Notes under the pieces: model-generated
Databases searched by the model: none
Told to the model about the DNA's origin: nothing
What the model saw: the letters and a program-made list of their open reading frames with translations, nothing else
Part shown: positions 57,051 through 64,000 of the stretch, one piece after another
How the letters are laid out: every line of letters starts with the position of its first letter
How positions within the stretch are numbered: the stretch's first letter is position 1
Made by a program: the position numbers and the translations under genes
NCBI GenBank assembly: GCA_035651655.1
Contig: DASRFG010000025.1
Coordinates: 124,001 to 188,000, forward strand
Direction of reading: 5' to 3'
DNA length: 64,000 bases
Source: Terriglobales bacterium
Lineage (GTDB): Bacteria > Acidobacteriota > Terriglobia > Terriglobales > Acidobacteriaceae

Positions 57051-57794
57051 TTACCAGGCGGCATAGCGCGAGCGCTGCTGGCGGACAGGGAAGAGTTTGA
57101 CCAGCAGCATCCCGGTAATGAATCCGCCGACGTGGGCCCAGAAGGCGACGCCGCCTATGCCGGCGCTAGTCTGGCTGGAAACTGCGACCGAGGTGGCGGC
57201 CCCGCTGAAGAAATTTAGAAGGAACCAATAGCCCAATACCACCCACGCCGGCAGCCACCAAAAGGTAAAAAAGAAAATCAGCGGCACCAGGGTAAGCACG
57301 CGCGCCCGCGGATAGAGCACGAAGTAGGCCCCCATCACGCCGGCGATGGCCCCGCTGGCGCCGACGCTGGGCACGGCGGAGGTCAAGTTCAAAAGTGTGT
57401 GGGTAACGGCGGCGCCGATTCCGCAGAGCAGATAGAAGAGGATGTAGGCGAAGTGTCCCAGATGGTCTTCGACGTTGTCGCCGAAGATCCACAGCCCCCA
57501 CATGTTGCCGATCAGATGAAGCCAGGAGGCGTGCAGAAACATGGAAGTGAAGATGGGAATAATAGCGGACTGCGCGTTGACCGGGACCAGCGCGCCACCC
57601 AGGTCAATGGCATGCGCGCCCTCGAGCAGAGCCGTGATCTTGAGGGGAACGAATCCGAAAACGTTAACTACCACCTGCGCGGGTGCGGGAACGCCAGCCC
57701 ACATCGCCAAAAAAATGGCGGTGTTCAGCGCGATGAGGAAATAATTCATCCAGGGAGTGCTGAAGCGAGGCGCGTCGTCGCGAAGTGGAATCAT
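57051..57794 (-). CDS. Rhomboid-family intramembrane serine protease
   Basis: A 247-residue membrane protein with six or seven helices. It has the catalytic Ser148 in GASGAIAG, His221 in WAHVGGF and the HLIGNMWGLWIFGDNVED loop (Asn97 in the oxyanion site). It cleaves transmembrane segments of other proteins. The ATG at 57794 is divergent from truB, with about 120 nt between them. Confidence 0.94.
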   Translation of the reverse strand: MIPLRDDAPRFSTPWMNYFLIALNTAIFLAMWAGVPAPAQVVVNVFGFVPLKITALLEGAHAIDLGGALVPVNAQSAIIPIFTSMFLHASWLHLIGNMWGLWIFGDNVEDHLGHFAYILFYLLCGIGAAVTHTLLNLTSAVPSVGASGAIAGVMGAYFVLYPRARVLTLVPLIFFFTFWWLPAWVVLGYWFLLNFFSGAATSVAVSSQTSAGIGGVAFWAHVGGFITGMLLVKLFPVRQQRSRYAAW

Positions 57795-57917
57795 GCTCTA
57801 TCTCGGATGCGGGGCCGGTAATGACGGCACCTAAAAATGTTGTGAGCGATCGGGGAGAGTTGACCGGAAAGGCATGCGACCCTCACGATAGCAGAGGTGG
57901 CGAATTCTGGCGCAACT

Positions 57918-58826
57918 ATGAATGGCGTGCTGGTTGTGGACAAGCCGCAAGGCATGACGTCGCATGACGTCGTCAATCGTGTGCGGCGGCTGCTGGCTGA
58001 GCGCTCGGTGGGGCACTTGGGCACGCTCGATCCGCTGGCGACGGGTGTGCTGCCGCTGGTGATTGGGCGCATGACGCGGCTGGCGCAGTTCTATATGGGC
58101 TCGGAGAAGACATACGAGGGGAGTATCCGTTTTGGCTTTGCCACCGATACGTACGATGCCGATGGCGAGATGGTGGGAGCCGAAAAGATAGTTAAAGTAA
58201 CGCTTGAAGAGTTGCAGGAGTTGGCAGGGAAGTACCGGGGTCGTATCCAGCAGATGCCGCCGCCGTTCTCGGCCAAGAAGATTAAGGGAGTCCCGGCTTA
58301 CAAGTTGGCGCGAAAACAGCAGGAGGTGGAGCTGAAGCCCATCGAGGTGGAGGTCAAGGAATTCGAGCTGCTGAAGTGGGAGGCCAAGTGCGCTGAGTTC
58401 CGGGCGCGTGTGGCGTCAGGTACATATATGAGGTCGGTGGCGCACGAGATGGGAGAACAACTAGGTTGCGGGGCGCATCTGGCGTCGCTGCGGCGGACGG
58501 CGTTGGGCGAGTTCGGGATTGCGGAGGCGCACACGCTGGAGGAGCTGGAAAGCGCCGCCGAAAAGAGGGAAGCCGAGGAGCTGTTCGTTCATCCGCGGAA
58601 GCTGCTGCCGGAGATGCCGAGCGTCACGGCTAATGAGGAGATGATGGCGAAGATCCGAGTGGGGCGGCCGGTGAATCTGCCAGAGCTCTCGCGGGCACGC
58701 CAGGTGAAGGTGTTTGCGGGACAGAACGATTTGATCGCCATTGCGACGCGGGTGGCGGGGACGTTGTTTCATCCGAAAATCGTGCTGGCTGCGCAGACCG
58801 AGTCGGAGAGAGTGCAAGCGAGGTAG
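57918..58826 (+). CDS. truB: tRNA pseudouridine(55) synthase TruB
   Basis: A 302-residue cytosolic enzyme that makes pseudouridine-55 in the T-loop of tRNAs. Visible marks: GVLVVDKPQGMTSHDVV at the start, catalytic Asp38 in GHLGTLDPLATG, YEGSIRFG, and KKIKGVPAYKLAR-type RNA-contact segment. The C-terminal PUA-like part is present. The ATG at 57918 matches the family start; an in-frame GTG at 57897 would add seven residues. Confidence 0.95.
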   Translation: MNGVLVVDKPQGMTSHDVVNRVRRLLAERSVGHLGTLDPLATGVLPLVIGRMTRLAQFYMGSEKTYEGSIRFGFATDTYDADGEMVGAEKIVKVTLEELQELAGKYRGRIQQMPPPFSAKKIKGVPAYKLARKQQEVELKPIEVEVKEFELLKWEAKCAEFRARVASGTYMRSVAHEMGEQLGCGAHLASLRRTALGEFGIAEAHTLEELESAAEKREAEELFVHPRKLLPEMPSVTANEEMMAKIRVGRPVNLPELSRARQVKVFAGQNDLIAIATRVAGTLFHPKIVLAAQTESERVQAR

Positions 58827-58873
58827 ATACCGGAGGGATGGTGGGCTTAGGTTTGGCCGCCGAGATGGCGGCG

Positions 58874-59800
58874 CTATCGGAGCATGGGTGAGCAGCAGGG
58901 CTTTTTCACTGGCTTGGGTTCCATAAGTTCCACGCGGGTAAAGTTAGGGTCGTAGAGATTGAACTGCCACTTACCGTCGCGGCCGATTTCGGGTTTCTCG
59001 TACGGCTCGTAGCCGCGAGAGACGACGGTCTTGTAACCGGCTTTGACATTGGGGACGCCCAGAGCCAAGTGGTGCATCACGCCCAGTTCCTTGGGGTCAG
59101 GATCTTTGACGTTCAGCATGTACTCCAGCCAGTCGGTGCCATCGGGCACGCGCATATCCACCCAGTCGGTGTCGGAATCCTTCATGCCGCCGTGCCAGGT
59201 CTCCCGAAATCCGAGAATGTCCTTATAGAAGTGGTCAGCGGCGGCACGGTCGCGGACTACTACACCGACGTGAATCATGTGCTGCGCGATGCGGGAGTCG
59301 GGCAGGAACTTTCCGAAATTCTTGCTGTGCAGTGAGCCGGGCATGAGCTGGACAAATTCAACATCGTGGCCGTCGGGATCGTCCACGTCGAAGCCGCGAT
59401 TGCCATCGAGCATGGGCTCGAGGTTGTCCGGGACCTTGACGCCGCGACTGGCGAGATAGGCGCGGAGCTGCTCGGCGTCGGTAGTCTCAAAGGAGATGTG
59501 AGAGAGGCGGTCCTGCTTGAAATCCTTGAGCTCGGGAAAAACTTCAACGTATTGGTGGTCGTTGACCTTGAAATAGGTCAGCATGAGGCCGCCACCTTCG
59601 TCGGGTGGTTTGTCCATGGTGAAAGGCTCCTGGAAGCCGAGAACGTGGCCGTAAAATGCGCGCGATTTTGCGAGGTCGTCAGTGCGCAGGCCAATGTGCG
59701 AAATCCCGATAATGGGTGGGCGAGCGACCGGGGCCGGGGGGTGGTGTTGCGCCGCGACTGCGCCGGCAAGCAGAAGGAGAAAAAGAGGAGCCGATCTCAT
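58874..59800 (-). CDS. Secreted two-domain VOC (glyoxalase-like) protein
   Basis: A 308-residue exported protein with a signal peptide (1-17) and two VOC domains (about 30-150 and 165-300). Start segment GISHIGLRTDDLAKSRAFYG and later MIHVGVVVRDRAAADHFYKD are the family starts. His and Glu residues that could hold a metal (SHI, EVF, MIHVG, VELME) are present. The C-terminal CC (KKPCCSPM) is odd. The substrate is unknown. Confidence 0.88.
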   Translation of the reverse strand: MRSAPLFLLLLAGAVAAQHHPPAPVARPPIIGISHIGLRTDDLAKSRAFYGHVLGFQEPFTMDKPPDEGGGLMLTYFKVNDHQYVEVFPELKDFKQDRLSHISFETTDAEQLRAYLASRGVKVPDNLEPMLDGNRGFDVDDPDGHDVEFVQLMPGSLHSKNFGKFLPDSRIAQHMIHVGVVVRDRAAADHFYKDILGFRETWHGGMKDSDTDWVDMRVPDGTDWLEYMLNVKDPDPKELGVMHHLALGVPNVKAGYKTVVSRGYEPYEKPEIGRDGKWQFNLYDPNFTRVELMEPKPVKKPCCSPMLR

Positions 59801-60046
59801 GGATGGGGATAGTGAGGGGTGGGCGGAGAGAGTGTCAAGGGCAGGATTACCGGAGGGGATGCAATGTCCGATAACAGGTATCGCTTGTTAAATCGGAACC
59901 GATTGACGCCAAGGGACTTAGGTTTTTTACTGCTTGACACTGTGCTGATGCCCAAAAACAGTGCAGCAGCTATTAATGGTATGTAGCAGAGCTGGATTGT
60001 GGATTGCAAGCCTTTTTTGTACAATCCGTTGCGCCCTGAGGTTCCG

Positions 60047-60508
60047 ATGCGAACCCTTGTTTTTCCCATGTTGTTTGGTTGTCTCCTATTCAAACAATGC
60101 AGCATGCCAACCGAAGCTGTTAGCCCCGAGAGTGTGCGACAAAAAACTGAGGACGGATTGCGGCAGTACTTTCCGCACGTGCACGCGGCCGTGGACCCAC
60201 AACGTCATGCCATCTTGGCCCTTACCTGCACGGCTAACATTGGCAGATCCGCAATCGAAAAAATGGCACCAATGATGCAAAATGACCCGGACATCGGACA
60301 ACTTAAAACGCTTCGCGTGTGGGGTCCGGCAATCGGAGCGCCTACCTACAAATATCTGTTTCTCGGGTTCGATGAATACGCGATCGGGTTGGACGTGGAC
60401 ACGTGGCAAGTGAGTGTACTGCAAGGCGAGCGCATCATTCATGGATACCAGCATATGTATGCTCAGACTTGCGAACTCAGCAGCCGGTCCGCTTCAACCG
60501 GAGACTAG
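60047..60508 (+). CDS. Small exported/lipoprotein-like protein
   Basis: A 153-residue protein with an N-terminal hydrophobic segment holding two Cys (FGCLLFKQCS), perhaps a lipobox. The mature part is a small alpha/beta domain (RHAILALTCTANIGRSAIE, then YKYLFLGFDEYAIGLDVD). The family is not recognised. The ATG at 60047 starts at the hydrophobic segment. Confidence 0.6.
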   Translation: MRTLVFPMLFGCLLFKQCSMPTEAVSPESVRQKTEDGLRQYFPHVHAAVDPQRHAILALTCTANIGRSAIEKMAPMMQNDPDIGQLKTLRVWGPAIGAPTYKYLFLGFDEYAIGLDVDTWQVSVLQGERIIHGYQHMYAQTCELSSRSASTGD

Positions 60509-60564
60509 AAACCACAATACTGAAAGAGCCAGAATCCAGGCCCAAAACTGCTTTCAAGTACATC

Positions 60565-60954
60565 TCACTTTCCAATCTCCAACACGACGAGCATCAGAAT
60601 TAAAAGCACAACGATTACAATTGCCTTTCCCGCAAATGAAACAGCCGACGCAGCATCAGGAAAAAGGCCGGTACGGATGAATTTATTTGCGTAGACATCA
60701 ATCGCGTTCGTCGCACCTGGATTCTGCGCCTTCAGTGAATCTATTTGTGAGTGGCTCAATTCGGGGTACAGCTTCAAACCACCAAGGGAATGAGCAGCAC
60801 TGCTGAAAAGATCGCCAGTCGTTGTCCCTGGAGGATTGCCGCCACACATCGGGTCGCTATTGTCGAATAGTCCCTTCCAGAATGGACACGGACCCCAAAA
60901 TATCGTGCTCCAATAATCCGCCGAGAATGGGTTGCGCGGTACCGTGTCGTCCAT
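60565..60954 (-). CDS. Small protein with C-terminal membrane helix
   Basis: A 129-residue protein. The N-terminal part is polar with Pro, Trp and Cys (FWGPCPFWKGLFDN), then comes a membrane helix at about 110-127 (AIVIVVLLILMLVVLEI). It is the last gene of the overlapping operon and starts 1 nt after the preceding stop codon. The family is unknown. Confidence 0.55.
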   Translation of the reverse strand: MDDTVPRNPFSADYWSTIFWGPCPFWKGLFDNSDPMCGGNPPGTTTGDLFSSAAHSLGGLKLYPELSHSQIDSLKAQNPGATNAIDVYANKFIRTGLFPDAASAVSFAGKAIVIVVLLILMLVVLEIGK

Positions 60955-60955
60955 C

Positions 60956-61165
60956 TCACCCCGCCGCAAAGATCAGAACTGTTTTGCCGTGAATGGTCGC
61001 ACGCATCAGACAATTGCTCGCACCCGGCGAGCTCGCGGCCGCTGCCAGTTCCTTTAGCGCGTCCTCAGTCTCGGCACCAGGCGCAAGGTGCTGCTCAATC
61101 ATTCCAAGCTGCTTTTTCATGGCCTTTGCTAGAGGCTCGAATGCTCCAAAATCTATGCCTAACAT
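60956..61165 (-). CDS. Small operon protein, unknown
   Basis: A 69-residue mostly helical protein (FGAFEPLAKAMKKQLGMIEQ), ending in a short hydrophobic stretch (TVLIFAAG). The ATG at 61165 lies 3 nt after the upstream stop. The family is unknown. Confidence 0.55.
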   Translation of the reverse strand: MLGIDFGAFEPLAKAMKKQLGMIEQHLAPGAETEDALKELAAAASSPGASNCLMRATIHGKTVLIFAAG

Positions 61166-61168
61166 TTT

Positions 61169-61465
61169 TCACAGTCTCCGTGGACGTTCCCCAAGTGCCT
61201 CGCCGCCACCAGGGGCAAATCCGGAAGCAGCAAAATCGAATAGCTGTTCTTTGTTGATAAATTGAGAGCCGAACCGCTCCGGCCGATGGCCTGGTACGGG
61301 CGGCCGCGCACGCAATATATTCTCCGCACGCGCCGGCGCAAGCACTCCAGGCAACGCTTTCAAACCGGCCGGCCCTGGTGCCGGCGTGCTGGCTGGTTGC
61401 GGCGTGCGATGCTGCCACCAATAAATTGCGAGCACAGCAAGCGCGATATAAACGTAAGTTTTCAT
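61169..61465 (-). CDS. Small single-helix membrane protein
   Basis: A 98-residue protein with an N-terminal membrane helix (KTYVYIALAVLAIYWW) and a Pro-rich tail. The ATG overlaps the upstream stop by 4 nt (ATGA), so it is translationally coupled to the gene before it. The family is unknown. Confidence 0.58.
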   Translation of the reverse strand: MKTYVYIALAVLAIYWWQHRTPQPASTPAPGPAGLKALPGVLAPARAENILRARPPVPGHRPERFGSQFINKEQLFDFAASGFAPGGGEALGERPRRL

Positions 61466-61761
61466 GTGAGCAACCAAAGCAGCAAAAGTGCTGCAACCCA
61501 CCAGCCCCACCTCGGAATTGAGGATCCTGTGGTCCCCGGTGCCTTAACCGACAAAAGCGAAACGCCCCGAGAGCCATGACGCGGAATTTCTCTGAATCCA
61601 ACGATTGAAGAATGATCGCTCGGATCGCTCCCCGGCAGATTGTGTGGCAGCGGAACATAACCGCCTTCCCACGGACCTAAACCCGTTGCATCCTCGGGAA
61701 AGTAGCCGGTGCCCCCGCCATCTCCCCCGCCCACAAGCCGCTGTGATAACGGTTGACTCAC
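61462..61761 (-). CDS. Small protein with C-terminal membrane helix
   Basis: A 99-residue protein. It is Gly-rich at the start (RLVGGGDGGGTGYF), with a C-terminal helix (IPRWGWWVAALLLLWLLT) that ends the protein. It overlaps the preceding gene by 4 nt. The family is unknown. Confidence 0.58.
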   Translation of the reverse strand: MSQPLSQRLVGGGDGGGTGYFPEDATGLGPWEGGYVPLPHNLPGSDPSDHSSIVGFREIPRHGSRGVSLLSVKAPGTTGSSIPRWGWWVAALLLLWLLT

Positions 61762-63950
61762 TGGAGTACAACCGCCGTGGGCGCTGCTCCGGTACTCCAG
61801 GCATCCGCGGGAGGTGAAATCGGGTCTGCAATCACGCCGCCGGCAGAGGTTCCCGCGCCTAAATTCGGAGAAAACGAAATCGGAGAACTGCCACCGGCCG
61901 CGAGCACGGCGGTGCCGGCGTTCGTGGTGTACACGAAATAATACTGACCCGGCAGCAGTAGATTCGACGTAAGCCAGCTCAGCGTTTTGAAACCAGTTGA
62001 GGGCGCAAAGGTAGTCCCCGCAGTCGCGCCCAGGTGCACCATCAGCTTTCCATCCGATTTTCGCGCCACGCCAAGGTCGTAGAGGTTGGCGCTGTTATCG
62101 GCCGTGGTTACGTCATAAACCACTTTCGAAGTGAGCAGAGCGCAACCTAGTTGGAATCCCCACGTCTTGTCATTGTTCGCCGTGAAAGCGACCGTCGCGT
62201 TTGCCAGATCGGCCACTTTGTAGTACGCGCACAAGGTCGCGCCGTCAATGCTTACAACCCCGCCCTGGTACTCGTATTTCAGAGAGGGAAAATTCGCTTG
62301 CGACAGCACCAGGCCGTTGATGTGATCGTTTAAGGTGGTGGCCATCGGACCGCCGCTTGAAACTGTACCCTCGTTGCCAATGTCGAGAACGCGAATATCG
62401 GTGCTGGTTGCGGTACCCGCCCCACAGCTAGAAACGCAAGTTTGGCTCAAATCAAAAGCTGTGCCGGTATTGCTCGCGGCCGCTCCAGAAACGGAAAGCC
62501 GCCCGATGCGGAGGTGGTGAATATCGTGCGCCTTTATACCGATGGGCGCAGGATCTGCAGAATTGGGCTCGATATGCACGTCCGGTAAGTCAACCCCGCG
62601 CAGCCCGTTGGTTGCACTGGTGGAGCCATTCCCATCCAAAGTAATTTGAGGCTGACCGTCGCCGGCATTCTCCGGATTCAACATCCCGTGGCCGGAAACG
62701 TCCTTGACTAACAAGTTGTCATTCACAGAGAAAACCATCGGCCGCGCATGCAACCTGGTGGTGCTGTTGCCGTTCATGTTCACAACAAGCGGCCCCACCA
62801 GGTCAAACACCGATGAGCCATTGAAAACGGTAACGGGATTCTCTTTACTGGTGCCGTCAAGGGTGAAAGTGCCGGACCCGGTGAGCCCCGCAACAGCAAT
62901 ATCAACAGTCGTGTTGCTGGTGGGAACTGCCGTACACGCGCCTCCCGTGCACACAGCCGTAGGATTCACCGCTGCGCCGGTCCATGTGCCGGTGAGGTTC
63001 ACTTGCTGCCCGTAAAACAGGTGATGACCGTCAGGAGTTGCGGTCGAGCTTGCCGCCACTGTCAGGTGTGCGACCCCCGGCGTCCACGTTGCTGAAGTTA
63101 CAACGATGCCGGTTGAATCGGGATTATCCATCAGCAATCCAACTTGGCTGTCACAGCCGGCCGCATTGATGCTAATTGGACCGATGGAGGATTGCGATTG
63201 CACGCCGCGCAGGTGCACGACGCCATCATCAGTGCATCCCGGCGATTGCACTACAAATTCCAAACCTGAAACGCTGAAACTGCCGCCACGTCCGTCCCCT
63301 TGACCCGTTTGCAGCAGCGAGCTCACGTGACACGAACCCTTGCAAACGATGCCCGGACTAAACACCCCGGCCGGCTTACTCCCTACTGAGCCACTATTCG
63401 GCGCATTAAGCGTGCTGCCACTGTTGAGAATCACAGCCGGCGAGCCGTCCGTCATGGTGGGAGCGAGGTAAGCGTTGCCAGTAAACCAGGCATTGCACTG
63501 CAAGCCGGTGCCAGTAATGGGAGTCCCAAAAGAAAGCGTCGCCGAATGCGAGTAGGACTGCGGAGCGGAAAAATAGAGATTTCCTCCGGTCAGATTGCAG
63601 TCATTCACTGCCGCATTCACACTGCTATAGCTGCTCGCAAAGTAGCTCCCGCCGTTCGCCTTGAGCGCAGTGATTCCATTCAGAAACGCAACGACGCCGG
63701 CATTGCGGTAATCAATCCACGTGCAATTCGCGCAGGGATTCGGCATATTGCCGCTAGGAAAAACTGCAAGCATCGGATCGAGCACGATCACACACGGAAT
63801 GCTCGTGTCAGGCAGACAGGCATTTTGCGCGGCCGTCACCTTGTCGCCCACCGTGCTGCCGGGAAACTGAGTGGCCCGAAGTGTGTTGCCAGTTTGAGCA
63901 GCCGCCATTGCCGGCAGAATAAGCAAAGCAAAAATGCGAATGAATTTCAC
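61758..63950 (-). CDS. Large secreted fibre-like/beta-rich protein
   Basis: A 730-residue exported protein with a signal peptide (1-19). The N-terminal 150 residues contain paired Cys (NPCANCTWIDYRNAG); then come long Ser/Gly/Thr/Val beta repeats that look like a right-handed beta-helix or adhesin-like region, and a C-terminal domain (LLLPGQYYFVYTTNAGTAV) similar in style to phage tail-spike tips. It is the first visible gene of a five-gene overlapping operon whose upstream context is off the window. It could be a surface fibre, an adhesin or a prophage-derived spike. Confidence 0.72.
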   Translation of the reverse strand: MKFIRIFALLILPAMAAAQTGNTLRATQFPGSTVGDKVTAAQNACLPDTSIPCVIVLDPMLAVFPSGNMPNPCANCTWIDYRNAGVVAFLNGITALKANGGSYFASSYSSVNAAVNDCNLTGGNLYFSAPQSYSHSATLSFGTPITGTGLQCNAWFTGNAYLAPTMTDGSPAVILNSGSTLNAPNSGSVGSKPAGVFSPGIVCKGSCHVSSLLQTGQGDGRGGSFSVSGLEFVVQSPGCTDDGVVHLRGVQSQSSIGPISINAAGCDSQVGLLMDNPDSTGIVVTSATWTPGVAHLTVAASSTATPDGHHLFYGQQVNLTGTWTGAAVNPTAVCTGGACTAVPTSNTTVDIAVAGLTGSGTFTLDGTSKENPVTVFNGSSVFDLVGPLVVNMNGNSTTRLHARPMVFSVNDNLLVKDVSGHGMLNPENAGDGQPQITLDGNGSTSATNGLRGVDLPDVHIEPNSADPAPIGIKAHDIHHLRIGRLSVSGAAASNTGTAFDLSQTCVSSCGAGTATSTDIRVLDIGNEGTVSSGGPMATTLNDHINGLVLSQANFPSLKYEYQGGVVSIDGATLCAYYKVADLANATVAFTANNDKTWGFQLGCALLTSKVVYDVTTADNSANLYDLGVARKSDGKLMVHLGATAGTTFAPSTGFKTLSWLTSNLLLPGQYYFVYTTNAGTAVLAAGGSSPISFSPNLGAGTSAGGVIADPISPPADAWSTGAAPTAVVLQ

Positions 63951-64000
63951 AGCTACACCTCGCGGAAAATGAAATCTGCGGAGCGAGGGGAGGGAAGTGC

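Overview
The window looks like a chromosome segment from a soil-type Acidobacteriota (class Terriglobia, Koribacter/Sulfotelmatobacter-like), probably a metagenome contig. This is inferred from gene style: an Acidobacteria-type VWFA-domain secreted protein, large secreted BNR-type propellers, a Cys-poor GroEL with a Gly/His/Met tail, long YD-repeat proteins, and GC-rich genes separated by many small palindromic intergenic repeats. No 16S rRNA is present, so the placement is not proven.

Layout. 1-12.2 kb: housekeeping and stress genes (aldo/keto reductase, EamA transporter, inositol-3-phosphate synthase, M48 protease, universal stress protein facing a P1B-type ATPase with a TPCP motif, an ECF sigma/anti-sigma pair, a secreted amidohydrolase). 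12.2-24 kb: a membrane protein with an in-frame stop, a GAF-like protein, an Slt-type lytic transglycosylase, a HypA homologue without its usual His2, and an AT-richer accessory patch with a VWFA protein, an esterase and gene remnants. 24.1-26.4 kb: groES-groEL behind a sigma70 promoter and a perfect CIRCE operator. 26.6-27.7 kb: a second M48 protease.

27.6-38.9 kb is the most unusual part. An 11-kb polymorphic-toxin-like locus (LolA-like secreted protein, RHS/YD-repeat protein with a zincin-like C-terminus, HEAT-repeat candidate immunity protein) lies between two 128-bp direct repeats that duplicate the 3' end of the M48 gene. The RHS gene is split by a 4,358-bp IS1-like element with perfect 24-bp inverted repeats and an 8-bp target duplication. 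Removing the element restores the reading frame. Its cargo is a small unknown ORF, a two-gene HTH-ImmA/IrrE module, a Panacea-type antitoxin/toxin-candidate pair and, 16 nt after the ImmA/IrrE gene, a class II tRNA with an 8/4 acceptor/T-stem, anticodon UAU and discriminator G73. That is an allo-tRNA architecture.

39-60.5 kb returns to ordinary chromosome: an ABM monooxygenase, PhzF, an M24 peptidase, two BNR-type secreted proteins around an HhH/response-regulator pair and an OmpA-family protein, PilZ and receiver proteins, MarR, a GT39 family membrane glycosyltransferase, tRNA-Arg(CCT), rhomboid, truB and a VOC protein. A tightly overlapping minus-strand operon (63.95-60.57 kb) encodes a large secreted fibre-like protein and four small proteins, three of which have an evident membrane helix; it resembles a phage or surface-structure module whose upstream context lies outside the window.
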